DNA from: Rosenbergiella epipactidis | Lineage (GTDB): Bacteria > Pseudomonadota > Gammaproteobacteria > Enterobacterales > Enterobacteriaceae | Assembly (NCBI RefSeq): GCF_018494055.1 | Contig: NZ_JABBFQ010000003.1 | Coordinates: 434,001 to 498,000, forward strand | Reading direction: 5' to 3' | DNA: 64,000 bases | Shown: one piece after another, positions 1 through 10,442 of the stretch | Layout of the letters: every line of letters starts with the position of its first letter | How positions within the stretch are numbered: position 1 is the first letter of the stretch | Notes under the pieces: generated by a model | Databases searched by the model: none | The model's input: the letters and a program-made list of their open reading frames with translations, nothing else | What the model was told of the DNA's origin: nothing | Translations under genes and position numbers: made by a program

Positions 1-10
1 TCACAGCCAT

Positions 11-43
11 AAAAAAAGCAGCCGTAAGTGGCTGCTTTTCTTT
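11..43 (-). terminator. Intrinsic terminator after tRNA-Pro
   Basis: A ten-base-pair stem (GCAGCC/GGCTGC extended by A/T pairs) with a six-base loop lies just past the 3' end of the tRNA gene and is followed by T residues when read on the minus strand. It should end the tRNA transcript; the flanking A run means it may also work on the plus strand. Confidence 0.75.
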
Positions 44-51
44 GGGATTTT

Positions 52-128
52 TGGTCGGCACGAGAGGATTTGAACCTCCGACCCCTGACACCCCATGACA
101 GTGCGCTACCAGGCTGCGCTACGTGCCG
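52..128 (-). tRNA. proL: tRNA-Pro, anticodon GGG
   Basis: The 77-base minus-strand sequence folds as a full cloverleaf: acceptor CGGCACG pairs with CGTGCCG, the T arm carries GGTTCGAATCC, the seven-base anticodon loop is ATGGGGT with anticodon GGG, and the 3' CCA is encoded in the DNA. It reads CCC and CCU proline codons. The gene sits next to yejM, as proL does in E. coli. The anticodon stem carries the same internal U-U mismatch that I recall in E. coli proL. Confidence 0.96.
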
Positions 129-199
129 ACGACTCAAATAATAGTACCGCAGTTTTAGAGAAAATCAATATGTCACTGATCTGACTGGTTTATTAATAA

Positions 200-1954
200 T
201 CAATTTGCGATAAAACGCTTCTCTTCGGTCAGTACTTGCAGCAGTAATCCTAGCTCAGGCGTCTCATCATGTAATCGGCGACCTTTCACATCATAGCTGC
301 TGTACTGACCATTGGTATTCAACACAATAGAGCGTGTGGGCGTGGTAATAATCAGATGATTATCCTCACTGCTGGTGACCCAATTATTGCGTCCTTGCGC
401 GGTGAAGAGATCGCGTCCTTGGGTATAGTCATAACTAGGCGTCGTCACATTTAACAGACGCTGCATAATGGTCGCCATAATATCCTGATGGTCAGTGAGA
501 TAATCAATCGACTGCGCAGGGGTATTCGGCCAATGGATCACCAGTGGCACATGCAATACGCTACGGCGACTTTCTGATGTGCCGCCAGGTGTTAGCGACA
601 GCCCATGGGCGCCGGTAATCACTACAACGGTATTGTTCAAGGCGTGAGACTGTTCAAGCTCATTTAAGATAGCAGCAAGCTGTTGATCAGTCGTCGCGGA
701 GTTTTGCTGATAGGTTTGGCTACGTTGACCCTCAGTCGCATTGCTTGTCGCGGCCCCTTGCAGTGACACCCACGAGAACCAAGGTTGTGTCGTGTTTTGT
801 TGTTGGCTATACCAATTATGCCATTGCTCAACCGTTTGGCTATCGGACTGACGATGCTGTAACGGAATGGTGTAGTCGGTTAACAGGGCTTGGCGATAAA
901 AAGGCTGCTTGAATCCATCGGTTGAGAACAAACCAAATTGATAGTGGCGATTAGCCAGCGTTGTCAGCAAGCTTGAAGGTGTTCTCGAGGCGAGGACTCC
1001 TTCTAAATAGGTTGAGGAAATGCCATAAAAGAGTCCGAATAGTCCATTCTCGCTACTCGGCCCGGAACTGTAATGCTGAGTGAAATTAATATTCTGCTGC
1101 GCAAAATTACCCAGCGTAGGGTAGGCCTTGCTGACGGCTTGACTGCTTAAATTATCGATGGTGATAACCAGTAAATTATAACCTGAGGCTTTTGGCGCAA
1201 CGGTGATCTCATTTAAGGGGTATGCCAGCGACAGCGCATCCGGTTCGCCTTGTTGAATCAGACGACGTTGGTAATCTTCTGAGTCGAGTAGACCATGCTT
1301 CTCTAAGAAACGCCGTGCAGTCATAGGGTAAGAGAGCGGTAAATTACTTTTCTGCATGGTAATCGGGCGATAAAAATTCGCATCTGCCCAGATGTACATA
1401 ATGTGACTGGCGAAAAAGGTTGCGATAAACAGCACGACAAAAGGCCGAGCATAGTGGTGACGATTAAGGCTACGGAGCTTCTGCCAGCTCCATGTCGCGA
1501 ACAGGAGTTCGGCTAAGAAAATAATCGGGGCGGCAATAAACATCAATTGCCAATCACGCGTCAGTTCGCTCTGTTCGGGATTGATTACCAATTGCCAAAC
1601 GATAGGGTTTAAATGGAGATGGAAACGTTGGAATACCGCGCCATCAATCAATAGCAAGGTTAACCCGCAGGTAGCAATAATCGAGGCAATGACACTTAAG
1701 AGTCGCTGCGATCGAATAAAAAAGGTAATGGGGAAGAGTATCAGCAGGTAGAGGGCGAAGACGATAAAGCTGAAATGACCTAACCAACTGCAATAGGCAT
1801 AAATACGACCAGCGAGCGACGCTGGCCAATCGTTGATCAATAGGTAACGACTGCCAAGCACCAAGGCCAACAAAATATTAAATAGGGCAAACCAATGCCC
1901 CCAGCTAATCATGCTGGAAACTTTTTCGCGATACTGTGGTTGGTGATTGGCCAT
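200..1954 (-). CDS. yejM: YejM/PbgA (LapC), inner-membrane regulator of LPS synthesis
   Basis: 584 residues, matching the family length. The N-terminal third has about five hydrophobic membrane segments (roughly residues 17-185). A basic linker follows, then a periplasmic alkaline-phosphatase/sulfatase-like domain from about residue 255 (LLVITIDNLSSQAV, later VVVITGAHG). In E. coli the protein senses periplasmic LPS and, through LapB (YciM), blocks FtsH-dependent degradation of LpxC; the globular domain is not known to be catalytic there. yejL lies 17 bases upstream on the same strand, the conserved yejL-yejM pair. The family assignment rests on overall match and context. Confidence 0.95.
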   Translation of the reverse strand: MANHQPQYREKVSSMISWGHWFALFNILLALVLGSRYLLINDWPASLAGRIYAYCSWLGHFSFIVFALYLLILFPITFFIRSQRLLSVIASIIATCGLTLLLIDGAVFQRFHLHLNPIVWQLVINPEQSELTRDWQLMFIAAPIIFLAELLFATWSWQKLRSLNRHHYARPFVVLFIATFFASHIMYIWADANFYRPITMQKSNLPLSYPMTARRFLEKHGLLDSEDYQRRLIQQGEPDALSLAYPLNEITVAPKASGYNLLVITIDNLSSQAVSKAYPTLGNFAQQNINFTQHYSSGPSSENGLFGLFYGISSTYLEGVLASRTPSSLLTTLANRHYQFGLFSTDGFKQPFYRQALLTDYTIPLQHRQSDSQTVEQWHNWYSQQQNTTQPWFSWVSLQGAATSNATEGQRSQTYQQNSATTDQQLAAILNELEQSHALNNTVVVITGAHGLSLTPGGTSESRRSVLHVPLVIHWPNTPAQSIDYLTDHQDIMATIMQRLLNVTTPSYDYTQGRDLFTAQGRNNWVTSSEDNHLIITTPTRSIVLNTNGQYSSYDVKGRRLHDETPELGLLLQVLTEEKRFIAN

Positions 1955-1971
1955 AAACGTCGTTTTAATGA

Positions 1972-2199
1972 TTAGTGAGCCGAATCTTCGCTGACTGAGG
2001 CTTCGAGAGCCGCAGCGAAGGAGCGAGCCAACGCATGGCGCTGAGCAGGTGAAACACTGGAATTAATTAAATTCGTCACCATATTACCGAGCACCATCAA
2101 CGAGAGATCGGTAGGGGCCTTATCCATTTCAAGGACTTTAGAAAGCTCATCGAGAAGCTTCTCGACGCGGGAATCACTATAACGAGATAACTGTGGCAT
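1972..2199 (-). CDS. yejL: YejL family protein (UPF0352)
   Basis: 75 residues starting MPQLSRYSD, which aligns end to end with E. coli YejL (core [19 protein letters not shown]). An in-frame ATG six codons upstream (2217) is possible, but the family begins at MPQ. No strong Shine-Dalgarno sequence is visible for either start. The protein is small, soluble and helical, and its molecular function is not established. It is encoded directly before yejM and divergently from yejK. Confidence 0.92.
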   Translation of the reverse strand: MPQLSRYSDSRVEKLLDELSKVLEMDKAPTDLSLMVLGNMVTNLINSSVSPAQRHALARSFAAALEASVSEDSAH

Positions 2200-2423
2200 A
2201 GTATCAACTAATATCATTGTAAAAAGTAGCTATTCTACTGTAAAACAGGGTTTATATCTGCAATTTTTCATCAGGATTTACTCAGTAAATGCTGAAAACT
2301 GTGTCAGTTTATCTACTCGCCAAGCGCTGATGAACGAAATTCCCATCTTAAGCTTAGCAAATCTCATTGTCAGGTCGAGACCTGCGTGATTCAATAGTGC
2401 ATCATTCGTTTAGGGAGTTATCT

Positions 2424-3428
2424 ATGAGTCTGGATATTGACCAGATTGTGGTTCATCAGCTAATTAAGCGTGATGAGGACGAGTTATCGCTTATTTTACG
2501 TGATTCATTATTGTCGCCAACCCACGAAGTTGAAGTGATGTTGGAAGAGTTACACCGTGTTTATAGCGCGAAGAATAAAGCTTATGGCTTGTTTAATGAA
2601 GAGAGTGAATTGCGCGATACGTTACGCGAATGTCGCGGTGGCCAACAAGACTTCCTCGCTTTCACTCGCGCGGCTACCGGTCGCTTACGGGACGAGCTAG
2701 CTAAATATCCTTTTGCTGAAGGCGGCATTGTTCTCTTTGCCCAATACCGATATTTGGCGGTTGAATACCTATTGATTTCTGTTCTAAACAGTCAATCAAG
2801 CATGCGTGTTAATGAGGCATTAGAAATTAGTATGACCCATTATCTCGATATTAATCACGCCGATATCGTGGCGCGAATCGATTTAACTGAATGGGAAACT
2901 CAACCCGATTCAACGCGTTACCTGACTTTCCTACGAGGTCGAGTAGGGCGTAAAGTTTCCGATTTCTTTATGGATTTCTTAGGTGCGAGCCAAGGATTGG
3001 ATGCTAAGGCGCAAAACAGAACATTATTGCAGGCGGTGGATGACTACTGTGAAGAGGTGAGCCTCGATAAACAATCTCGTCAGGAGTATCGCCAACAGGT
3101 TCATCAATATTGCAGTGACCAATTAAAATCAGGTGACGAGATCACCATTACTGAACTGTCACATCAGTTACCAGAAGTGAATGAGCAAAGCTTTGTCGGT
3201 TTCACCGAGCAGCAAGGCTACGAATTTGAAGAGAGTTTTCCTGCGGATCGCTCGACATTACGTCAGTTGACCAAATTTTCAGGGAGTGGGGGGGGATTAA
3301 CGATGAATTTCGATGCGTTATTACTTAACGAACGTATTTTCTGGGATCCCACGACCGATACGCTGACGATTAAAGGGACGCCCCCTAATCTGCGCGATCA
3401 ATTACAGCGTCGATTAAAAGAAGAGTAA
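2424..3428 (+). CDS. yejK: Nucleoid-associated protein YejK (NdpA)
   Basis: 334 residues, beginning [19 protein letters not shown] chose the ATG preceded by AGGGAG at good spacing over an in-frame TTG at 2367. Hallmark stretches such as [30 protein letters not shown] and [16 protein letters not shown] match E. coli YejK closely. The family is nucleoid-associated; in E. coli it binds DNA and has been reported to interact with topoisomerases. The gene is divergent from yejLM and ends at a strong terminator shared with rplY. Confidence 0.95.
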   Translation: MSLDIDQIVVHQLIKRDEDELSLILRDSLLSPTHEVEVMLEELHRVYSAKNKAYGLFNEESELRDTLRECRGGQQDFLAFTRAATGRLRDELAKYPFAEGGIVLFAQYRYLAVEYLLISVLNSQSSMRVNEALEISMTHYLDINHADIVARIDLTEWETQPDSTRYLTFLRGRVGRKVSDFFMDFLGASQGLDAKAQNRTLLQAVDDYCEEVSLDKQSRQEYRQQVHQYCSDQLKSGDEITITELSHQLPEVNEQSFVGFTEQQGYEFEESFPADRSTLRQLTKFSGSGGGLTMNFDALLLNERIFWDPTTDTLTIKGTPPNLRDQLQRRLKEE

Positions 3429-3456
3429 AAAAAACGCCGCGAAAGCGGCGTTTTTT
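3427..3456. terminator. Bidirectional terminator between yejK and rplY
   Basis: AACGCCGC/GCGGCGTT stem with a GAAA tetraloop, flanked by an A run on the left and a T run on the right. It can terminate yejK on the plus strand and rplY on the minus strand. Confidence 0.9.
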
Positions 3457-3472
3457 ATTTCGGCTTCAGCAA

Positions 3473-3757
3473 TTACGCGCGAACGAAGTCGATGTGGTGC
3501 AGTTTTGGCTTGAACGGGTGACGTTGAACAGCCTGAACTTTGACTTTAGTTTCTTTACCGTCGATAACCAGAGTCAGAACGTCAGTGTAGAATTCTGGCT
3601 TGGTTTGCAGGTTGTTAACGAAATCGTGATCTAAAACTACAGATGTAGCAGCTTCATTTCCGCCATAAACGATGGCTGGGAATTTGTTAGCTAAACGCAG
3701 ACGGCGGCTCGCACCCTTACCCTGCTCTGTACGGACTTGTGCTTCGATAGTGAACAT
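3473..3757 (-). CDS. rplY: 50S ribosomal protein bL25
   Basis: 94 residues, the short gammaproteobacterial form of bL25 with no CTC-type C-terminal domain. It begins [21 protein letters not shown] and ends [15 protein letters not shown], both family hallmarks. bL25 binds 5S rRNA (loop E) in the central protuberance of the large subunit. The gene is monocistronic between radD upstream and the shared terminator downstream. Confidence 0.98.
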   Translation of the reverse strand: MFTIEAQVRTEQGKGASRRLRLANKFPAIVYGGNEAATSVVLDHDFVNNLQTKPEFYTDVLTLVIDGKETKVKVQAVQRHPFKPKLHHIDFVRA

Positions 3758-3878
3758 AATTTTTCTCTTAGAGTAATTCCGCTACAGGCGACCCAGCAAC
3801 GGAAGGATTATTCAATGACGCTTTATTGAGATAAAGCGCGCGGCATTATAGCGGGTAACGGGGGGCAGGGCAAATAAT

Positions 3879-5630
3879 CTAACTCGCGGACGTTGCACGC
3901 CGAAATCTGCCTTGGTAATCGAAGACTTTGTGACGAATTTTCCAAAAGGTTTTTTGGCGATGTGCCACGACAAAATCGGGGTGCCGTAAAAGGGCCTGTT
4001 GGGCAATAATATCACTCGCCGACTGCCATAAGAAAGGAACCCCTGGTGCACGGCTGTGCAAACGAAGGAACTGTTGTTCAAAGACATGACGCTGGGCAGG
4101 GGAGTGCAGTCGGAAGGTTTCAGGTACCTCAGCACCATCCTCATCCATATAGGTTATGCGTAACCACTCACCTTTTGCATCTTGCCCGGTATGAAATTGC
4201 ATGCCTGTGCAGCGTAGGACCGTTGCGTCGCGCAGTTTAAGCGCTGCTTTTAACATATCATCAGGATCGACCAGAACCGCGTCACATTGTTGACAGACTT
4301 TGGCTGCAATATCGTTTTCGGCATTACAGTGGGGGCAGGATTTAAAGCGAAAGCGAAAATCACACTGTTGAGGGCTACCGGCGACCTCAACTATTCCCTG
4401 GCAACGACGGCCAAAGTGTTCGATAACCGTGCCATCATCGAGGGCTTTCCCCCAAAAAATATTCGCAAACTGACACTGTGGGCAAAAAACTTGTACAGGC
4501 TGATTCTCGCTATCTCCCTGAGGGCTACCAATTTCGGGGAGATAGAGGTCGTAATCATTTCCGGCATAATCAAGGATGGCACAGGCGGTTTTACCGGGAT
4601 ACAGACGCAGTCCACGACCAATGATTTGTTGATAAAGACTGACCGATTCAGTCGGCCTAAGGATAGCAATTAAATCGACATGCGGCGCATCGAATCCGGT
4701 CGTTAATACCGCTACATTCACCAAGTAGGTAATCTGTTGTGAAGTAAAGCGCTGTAAAATATCGTCACGCTCAGCGCTGGGGGTCATCCCAGAGACTAAC
4801 GCGCTTTCAGCGGGTAAATAACTGAGGATCTCTTGCGCATGACGCACCGTCGCGGCAAAAATCATGACGCCACGACAGCCGGCAGCATGCTGAATAATTT
4901 CGGCAACGATGGAAGGCGTGACACGTTTTTGTTGCGATAAACTTAAATTCAACGCTTTTTCTGGGAAAAGCCCTTGTTGATTAGCGACCAGTGCCGAAAA
5001 ATCATAACGCAAGATGGGCATATCCAAGCGTTTTGGCTCTACAAGATAGCCATGCTTAATCATATAACGCAGCGGCAGTTCGTAAATACACTTATAAAAC
5101 AAGGCATCCTCGGTGCCACGTACCATGCCATGATAATGAAAGTGGTATATCCATCCCTTGCCTAACCGAAAGGGCGTGGCGGTCAATCCCAATAGGCGAA
5201 GTTGTGGATTACGCTGGGTCAGATAATCGAGGATTTGTTGGTATTGACTTTGGTCGTTGTCACCAATGCGGTGGCATTCATCAACGATAATCAAGGAGAA
5301 GGCTGCATCGAATTGGTCAAGATGGCGAGCAACCGACTGAACGCTACCGAACACCACCTTACTCTGACTCTGTTTTTGCGCCAATCCTGCAGAAAAAATA
5401 TCGGCGTTTAAGCCCAACGCCTGATATTTGGCATGATTCTGCCTAACCAACTCTTTTACATGCGCTAACACGAGAACGCGACCCCGTGCGATACGCGCTA
5501 ATTCGGCGATCACCAAACTTTTTCCAGCACCCGTGGGTAAAACAATCACCGCGGGGCGTCGTTCTTGGCGGAAATAGTGTACGGCAGCCTCAACGGCTTC
5601 TTGTTGATAGGGGCGTAGGGTAAAACTCAT
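3879..5630 (-). CDS. radD: RadD (YejH), superfamily 2 DNA repair helicase-like ATPase
   Basis: 583 residues. The N-terminal SF2 core has the Q-motif region ([12 protein letters not shown]), Walker A PTGAGKS at residues 32-38, the DECH box ([10 protein letters not shown]), motif [12 protein letters not shown] and motif [15 protein letters not shown]. The C-terminal third has CxxC pairs (CPQCQF, CPHCNAE, CQQCD) typical of the RadD zinc-binding region. In E. coli RadD works with RecA and SSB in recombinational repair and radiation resistance. The gene is divergent from rsuA, as in E. coli. Confidence 0.95.
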   Translation of the reverse strand: MSFTLRPYQQEAVEAAVHYFRQERRPAVIVLPTGAGKSLVIAELARIARGRVLVLAHVKELVRQNHAKYQALGLNADIFSAGLAQKQSQSKVVFGSVQSVARHLDQFDAAFSLIIVDECHRIGDNDQSQYQQILDYLTQRNPQLRLLGLTATPFRLGKGWIYHFHYHGMVRGTEDALFYKCIYELPLRYMIKHGYLVEPKRLDMPILRYDFSALVANQQGLFPEKALNLSLSQQKRVTPSIVAEIIQHAAGCRGVMIFAATVRHAQEILSYLPAESALVSGMTPSAERDDILQRFTSQQITYLVNVAVLTTGFDAPHVDLIAILRPTESVSLYQQIIGRGLRLYPGKTACAILDYAGNDYDLYLPEIGSPQGDSENQPVQVFCPQCQFANIFWGKALDDGTVIEHFGRRCQGIVEVAGSPQQCDFRFRFKSCPHCNAENDIAAKVCQQCDAVLVDPDDMLKAALKLRDATVLRCTGMQFHTGQDAKGEWLRITYMDEDGAEVPETFRLHSPAQRHVFEQQFLRLHSRAPGVPFLWQSASDIIAQQALLRHPDFVVAHRQKTFWKIRHKVFDYQGRFRRATSAS

Positions 5631-5737
5631 CGGTTATGAACTCGATTACAAGCAGGGTTACACACTGACAGTTGGTGTCGCTTCGGGGTATACTAGCATA
5701 AATCACTCTATAAACTTCCTAATAGGCTTACAGATCC

Positions 5738-6463
5738 ATGCGACTCGATAAATTTATCTCCCAACAACTCGAAATTAGCCGTGCCATTGCAGGCCGTGAA
5801 ATTCGAGCACGTAACGTCACAGTCGATGGAGAGGTGGTACGTGAAGCGGCGTTCAAAGTATTGCCAGAACATGAAGTGGCTTACGATGGTAACGTGCTGC
5901 ATCAACAGCATGGCCCCCGCTATTTTATGTTGAATAAGCCTGTTGGCTATGTGTGCGCGACGGAAGATGAGCAGCATCCGACTATTCTCTATTTTATCGA
6001 AGAGCCTATGGCATGGAAGTTACATGCAGCAGGGCGACTCGATATCGATACGACCGGTCTGGTGCTATTAACCGATGATGGGCAATGGTCACACCGTATC
6101 ACTTCGCCACGCCACCACTGCGAAAAAACTTATCATGTCACCTTAGCCGAAGCAGCAGATCCTGCATTAATAACGCGTTTTGCACAGGGGATAATGTTAC
6201 AAGGTGAATCTGCACCGACCAAACCGGCTACGCTGGAAATTCTGGACAATAACCAGGCGAGAGTCACGTTGAGTGAAGGGCGTTATCATCAAGTCAAAAG
6301 AATGTTTGCCGCATGCGGTAACCACGTGGAAGCGTTACATCGTGAACGTGTCGGTGAAATTGCACTCGATGAAGACTTGGCACCAGGAGAGTATCGCGAG
6401 TTAACGCAACAAGAAATTCTGAGTATTAACTTGCCACCAGAGTTACAACAACCACTGGTCTAA
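5738..6463 (+). CDS. rsuA: 16S rRNA pseudouridine-516 synthase
   Basis: 241 residues, slightly longer at the C terminus than the E. coli enzyme. It has an N-terminal S4 RNA-binding domain ([16 protein letters not shown]) and then the RsuA-family catalytic domain with the nucleophile motif [19 protein letters not shown], whose Asp attacks the uridine, and the late motif [14 protein letters not shown]. It isomerises U516 of 16S rRNA on assembling small subunits. It is transcribed away from radD and followed by its own terminator. Confidence 0.96.
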   Translation: MRLDKFISQQLEISRAIAGREIRARNVTVDGEVVREAAFKVLPEHEVAYDGNVLHQQHGPRYFMLNKPVGYVCATEDEQHPTILYFIEEPMAWKLHAAGRLDIDTTGLVLLTDDGQWSHRITSPRHHCEKTYHVTLAEAADPALITRFAQGIMLQGESAPTKPATLEILDNNQARVTLSEGRYHQVKRMFAACGNHVEALHRERVGEIALDEDLAPGEYRELTQQEILSINLPPELQQPLV

Positions 6464-6475
6464 ATTACGGAAATA

Positions 6476-6506
6476 AAAAAACGCTGCGAAGGACAGCGTT
6501 TTTTTT
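6476..6506 (+). terminator. Intrinsic terminator of rsuA
   Basis: AACGCTG/CAGCGTT stem with a short purine-rich loop followed by eight T residues, 13 bases past the rsuA stop. The flanking A run lets it also serve mepS on the opposite strand. Confidence 0.88.
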
Positions 6507-6534
6507 GGCGAACATTTGTCAGACCTTATGAAAA

Positions 6535-7107
6535 TTAACTGTGTGAGTTGCTCAGAACTCGGCGTGCTTCGCGGTAGCGAGCTTTCCAATAATTGTCATT
6601 AAGGTTTGAAATCATGACTCCACTGCTTGTTGAAGCATGAACAAAATCGTTGTTGCCTAAGTAAATACCAACGTGACGTCCCGTAGAACCGGAGCGGAAC
6701 AACACTAAATCACCGGGGCGAAGCTTACTTTTATTAATGAAACGTCCGGTATCTTGCTGGTCTGCGGTTGAACGAGGCAGCGATAAGCCAAACTGTTCAC
6801 GGAAAGTGCGTTGCACGAAAGCAGAACAATCGATGCCGCGACGGGACTCACCGCCCATGCGATAACGAACACCTTTCCAACTCGCATATTGATTCATAAT
6901 TTTCGATTTAATATCAACATTATGAACCAGTTCTTCAAATTGATCCTGAGAAGCTTGAAGTAAAAAACCATTCCGGTTGTTAACGTCATGTTTCTCTAAA
7001 TTCGCTGTGGTAGTTGGGTGGCTACTACATGCACTTAGCAGCGTTGCTAAGGCAATTGCTGGAACAGCCCGCCACAAGTATCTCACAAATGGTTGAGATT
7101 TGACCAT
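6535..7107 (-). CDS. mepS: Murein DD-endopeptidase MepS (Spr), NlpC/P60 lipoprotein
   Basis: 190 residues. A type II signal peptide ends in the lipobox LLSAC (lipidated Cys27), and an NlpC/P60 domain fills the C-terminal two thirds, with catalytic Cys94 in GIDCSAFVQ and His in [11 protein letters not shown]. It cleaves D-Ala-mDap crosslinks to make room for new peptidoglycan strands. In E. coli its level is set by the NlpI-Prc protease system and it is a partial substitute for MepM and MepH. A long 5' region without genes (326 bases) separates it from lpxT. Confidence 0.95.
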   Translation of the reverse strand: MVKSQPFVRYLWRAVPAIALATLLSACSSHPTTTANLEKHDVNNRNGFLLQASQDQFEELVHNVDIKSKIMNQYASWKGVRYRMGGESRRGIDCSAFVQRTFREQFGLSLPRSTADQQDTGRFINKSKLRPGDLVLFRSGSTGRHVGIYLGNNDFVHASTSSGVMISNLNDNYWKARYREARRVLSNSHS

Positions 7108-7433
7108 ATTAAGCAGTTTCCTTCGATGTCCTTACGACAAATACGTCGTTCGCCAATGAACAGATTAAGAGATTATCAGAGATTATCAAGAAGACAATTT
7201 ATGAATTATATCTAGATGTAAATATCTTTGACACTCATTTAAGCTGAAGCCCCTTATAACAAGGGCTAAGCGTTATTTGAGATTACCGTAGAAAATGTAA
7301 ACTGGCGAGAGTTTTTAAGATTTTTTTTGATCTTAATAGGAAAAATGTCTGGTAAGCCTATTTTTAATAGAATTCATAAAGAATATCCGGGGAGGATTCC
7401 CCCCGGGGAAGGGTAAAATAAGCCGTGTAATTA
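7108..7433. other. Gene-free interval between lpxT and mepS
   Basis: This AT-rich interval should hold the mepS promoter and 5' leader. Visible elements are a GC-rich hairpin (CCGGGG/CCCCGG near 7388-7406), which may end lpxT transcription although no T run follows it, and a smaller hairpin near 7250-7268 (AGCCC/GGGCT with a bulge). A direct repeat gagattatca-gagattatca lies at about 7168-7187. No coding potential was recognised. Confidence 0.5.
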
Positions 7434-8126
7434 TTAAACACCGGGTAATTTACGATAGATCTTATCAATCAGAATATCAGTGAGCGGCGTTAATAAACAC
7501 CAGCTCATCCCCACTAATACAACAGAAAGCGATCCGACTGAAATATCGGTAAACCAGTGAGCACCCACCATTACGCGCGGTAATGCGAAAACACCCAGAA
7601 TAATCAGCCCGACAACAAAGGCCTTGCGGCCAAAGTAACGCCCCATAAAGCAGGCATAAATCATAAGCATCATCCCGTGATCCCCGGGAAAGCTGTCAGC
7701 TGAACCATCTTTGGTGTGGATTCCCGTGAGCAGCCCTGCACGTTGTGCATCCGCAAAGAACAGCGAAGGGCTACGATGGCTGACGGGAATAAGGTGGCCG
7801 AGTTGATTAAGCACCACTGCGGTAATCAGCATCGTAATCCCCAAGGCTAACATCCACATCCGGCCTTTATGATCTTTTTGCCGCCAGAAAGAATAGAAGT
7901 AGGCTGCCATCGCGAGAAACGAAACGATATCAAAGCCACGATAATTGGTGATAGCCACAAATACGGCAAAGGCATGGGATTTCACCATTTCATGGTTAAA
8001 ACTGTAGAAAATCGATTTATCTAATGAAAACCAGAAACCATGATTGACCGGTAGATACCATGAAAAAAACAGGCAAAGACCGAGCAAATTCAATACGATT
8101 ATCGCTGGAAAATTAGACTGGCGCAT
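7434..8126 (-). CDS. lpxT: Lipid A 1-diphosphate synthase LpxT (YeiU), PAP2 family
   Basis: 230 residues from an ATG preceded by AGGGAG at good spacing; an in-frame start ten codons upstream would overlap yeiP. About six membrane segments are present. The PAP2 phosphatase motifs are SFPGDHG in the middle and RVMVGAHWFTD near the end. The match to E. coli LpxT is clear (WYLPVNHGFW, DSFPGDHGMMLMI). LpxT moves a phosphate from undecaprenyl diphosphate to the lipid A 1-phosphate on the periplasmic side. It follows yeiP by 19 bases, so the two are probably co-transcribed. Confidence 0.93.
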   Translation of the reverse strand: MRQSNFPAIIVLNLLGLCLFFSWYLPVNHGFWFSLDKSIFYSFNHEMVKSHAFAVFVAITNYRGFDIVSFLAMAAYFYSFWRQKDHKGRMWMLALGITMLITAVVLNQLGHLIPVSHRSPSLFFADAQRAGLLTGIHTKDGSADSFPGDHGMMLMIYACFMGRYFGRKAFVVGLIILGVFALPRVMVGAHWFTDISVGSLSVVLVGMSWCLLTPLTDILIDKIYRKLPGV

Positions 8127-8145
8127 AGTCTGCTCCCTGTAAGGA

Positions 8146-8718
8146 TTAATCGGCACGACTCATATAACGACGTTCAGGGATATGAACGCGGATCTTATCG
8201 CCATTACTTAAGTACTCTGGCACTTGAACGGTTAACCCAGTGGAGAGTGCTGCCGCTTTTGTTCGGGCGCTGGCTGAGGCGCCTTTAATGCCAGGGACCG
8301 TGTCTACAATCACCAAATCCACGGTTTGAGGCAGTTCTAAGGCTAATACTTGATCGTCCATCAGTAAGACTTGCATACCCGGCAGACCCGCTTCAGGAAT
8401 GAAGAGTAGCTCTTCTTCTATTTGCTCGCGGTTGAAGCTATAAGGGGTATAGTCTTCATCGTCCATGAATACATATTCATTTCCATCGGTATAGGAAAAA
8501 CTCACTGCACGGCGATTCAGCTGGATGCTGTCGATAATATCGTCGCCTTTAAAGCGCTCTTCCACTTTTAATCCACTGCGAATATCGGTAAAGCGCATCT
8601 TATATAATGTGGCGGCGCCACGTGCACTAGGACTCTGCACATCGATATCTTTGACTAAAAGTAATTTACCGTTCCAGCTTACCGCCATACCGCGTTTAAT
8701 TTCATTTGCTTTAGGCAT
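8146..8718 (-). CDS. yeiP: EF-P-like translation factor EfpL (YeiP)
   Basis: 190 residues from [11 protein letters not shown], preceded by GAGGT; an in-frame upstream ATG would add an unlikely Ile-rich leader. The three-domain EF-P/eIF5A fold is evident. The tip of the first domain reads [11 protein letters not shown], with Arg where canonical EF-P carries the modified Lys, the mark of the YeiP/EfpL subgroup. This subgroup helps ribosomes through polyproline and some other difficult stretches. lpxT follows immediately; the yeiR gene found nearby in E. coli is absent. Confidence 0.95.
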   Translation of the reverse strand: MPKANEIKRGMAVSWNGKLLLVKDIDVQSPSARGAATLYKMRFTDIRSGLKVEERFKGDDIIDSIQLNRRAVSFSYTDGNEYVFMDDEDYTPYSFNREQIEEELLFIPEAGLPGMQVLLMDDQVLALELPQTVDLVIVDTVPGIKGASASARTKAAALSTGLTVQVPEYLSNGDKIRVHIPERRYMSRAD

Positions 8719-8915
8719 TGAAGAGACCTCAAATAGGATAATTATAATAATGCGGGGAAAATACTCGCCCCCGTGGTTGCATACAAGCAAAATAGTGGTG
8801 CACTAGGCATCTTTAGCTAAATTTTTCACATTCATTTAGCTGAAATTTATGTTGCATAATAATGATGACATCCAGATACTCTCAACCATTAACCTTATTT
8901 AATGAAAGAGCGTCT

Positions 8916-9173
8916 ATGGAATGCCGTAGCCACTGTGGTGCCTGCTGTATCGCGCCTTCAATCTCTTCACCGATTCCGGGTATGCCTGAGGGCAAGCCAG
9001 CCGGTGTTCGCTGTGTGCAATTGGACGATAATAACCTCTGCAAAATCTTTACATCGCCGCTGCGTCCAGCCGTGTGTGGAGGGTTACAACCCCATCCTGA
9101 TATGTGTGCAACATCACGCGACGAAGCAATGACCTATCTGCTCGAGCTTGACGCGGCGACTGCCCCACACTAG
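8916..9173 (+). CDS. yeiW: YeiW, YkgJ-type Cys-cluster protein (UPF0153)
   Basis: 85 residues starting [11 protein letters not shown]. Conserved cysteines at 3, 7, 10 and 11 and later in CVQL, CKIF, VCGGL and MCAT suggest a bound metal or Fe-S centre, as proposed for this family. The stretch [18 protein letters not shown] matches E. coli YeiW. No function is known. A longer in-frame start at 8862 exists, but the family begins at MECR, and AAAGAG lies at usable distance. The gene lies just upstream of fruB, as in E. coli. Confidence 0.88.
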   Translation: MECRSHCGACCIAPSISSPIPGMPEGKPAGVRCVQLDDNNLCKIFTSPLRPAVCGGLQPHPDMCATSRDEAMTYLLELDAATAPH

Positions 9174-9278
9174 TCCTACCCAACAAATTCGGTAAACGCT
9201 GATTTAAATTTTAAATTTGTGCGTTAATTCAAAATTATTAATTTCAATTTTTGATATAAAATGCGCTAATTTAGTTGC

Positions 9279-9290
9279 TGAAACGATTCA
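9279..9290 (+). promoter_or_regulatory. Cra (FruR) operator in front of fruB
   Basis: TGAAACGATTCA, a near-perfect match to the palindromic Cra site (TGAAWCGWTTCA type), lies 18 bases before the fruB start codon. Cra represses fruBKA in E. coli and is released by fructose 1-phosphate, the product of this very operon. The AT-rich stretch upstream holds several possible -10 boxes; I could not decide the promoter. Confidence 0.85.
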
Positions 9291-9308
9291 ACCTATGTGA
9301 GGAAAATT

Positions 9309-10442
9309 ATGTTCCAGCTCGAAGTTCAGGCGATTCATACTGGCGCCTCAGCCACCAATAAAGAAGATGCAATTCGTCACGTTGCGGCGGCACTCGCTAA
9401 TGCGGGCAATGTGGGTGAGGGCTATGTGAGTGGAATGTTAGCGCGTGAGCAGCAGACCTCCACCTATCTGGGGAACGGCATTGCCATCCCTCACGGCACT
9501 ACAGATACGCGTGATTTAGTGCTTAACACGGGCGTACAAGTTTTCCAATTTCCGCAGGGAATCGAATGGGGTGCTGATCAAACGGCTTATGTTGTTATTG
9601 GTATTGCAGCAAAATCCGATGAGCACCTTGCCTTACTTCGTCAGTTAACTCATGTATTAAGCGATGACAGCATTGCTGAGACGATTAAAACCGCCTCCGC
9701 CGAAGAGTTGCGTGCCATTTTAATGGGTGAAAAACAGCCAGCGGAATTTCGATTTGATACCTCACTAATCTCGTTGGGGGTTAACGCGGCTGATCTCATC
9801 ACATTGCAAGCATTAAATGCTGGGCGACTACAAGCTATTCATGCCGTTACCCCGCAATTTGTTGCCAACACGTTGGCACAGAAACCTTTACACCTCGGTC
9901 AAGGCATCTGGTTGCAAGATTGTGCACAGGGTAACCTGTTCAGCGCTGTCGCGGTGAGTCGACCGTCTACAACGGTAACGCTGGAGTCTGGCGAAGCGGT
10001 TTCATTATTAATCACCTGTTCCACGGCCGATGAACAGCCACTGACGGTCGTCAGTTACCTCACACAATTGATCGATAATAATCAAGCCTCTGCATTATCC
10101 AATGCTGATGCCGCAGGTGTCCTGGCGCTGTTAACCAGCGAAGTGAGTCTGGGCGACGATACTGTCACCGAAGAGTTTGTGATTAAGAATGAACATGGCT
10201 TGCATGCCCGTCCAGGCACTGCACTGGTCACGGTGATTAAACAGTACGACTGTGATGTTAGCGTAATTAACCTTGATGGTAGCGGTAAGCCAGCCAATGG
10301 CCGTAGTTTAATGAAGGTTGTCGCCTTAGGCGTGAAGAAAGGCCATCGTTTACGCTTTACCACCAGTGGTCCACAAGCTGCTGAAGCAATGAAAGCTATC
10401 GGCGAGGCTATCGCCAGTGGATTGGGGGAGGGCGCTGAATGA
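9309..10442 (+). CDS. fruB: Fructose PTS diphosphoryl transfer protein (EIIA-HPr fusion)
   Basis: 377 residues from the ATG after GTGAGGAAAATT; the GTG itself is in frame but overlaps the ribosome-binding site. An N-terminal EIIA-Fru domain carries the phosphorylated His62 in [14 protein letters not shown] middle linker domain follows, then a C-terminal HPr-like (FPr) domain with active His in [11 protein letters not shown] near residue 300 and the Ser-site region [13 protein letters not shown]. It passes phosphate from enzyme I to FruA. It is the first gene of fruBKA under the Cra operator and overlaps fruK by four bases. Confidence 0.97.
   Translation: MFQLEVQAIHTGASATNKEDAIRHVAAALANAGNVGEGYVSGMLAREQQTSTYLGNGIAIPHGTTDTRDLVLNTGVQVFQFPQGIEWGADQTAYVVIGIAAKSDEHLALLRQLTHVLSDDSIAETIKTASAEELRAILMGEKQPAEFRFDTSLISLGVNAADLITLQALNAGRLQAIHAVTPQFVANTLAQKPLHLGQGIWLQDCAQGNLFSAVAVSRPSTTVTLESGEAVSLLITCSTADEQPLTVVSYLTQLIDNNQASALSNADAAGVLALLTSEVSLGDDTVTEEFVIKNEHGLHARPGTALVTVIKQYDCDVSVINLDGSGKPANGRSLMKVVALGVKKGHRLRFTTSGPQAAEAMKAIGEAIASGLGEGAE

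Noticed and set aside
4287..4673. 128-codon plus-strand open frame inside radD
   Set aside because: It lies wholly antisense to the conserved RadD C-terminal region, has no recognisable product, and is explained by radD codon structure.
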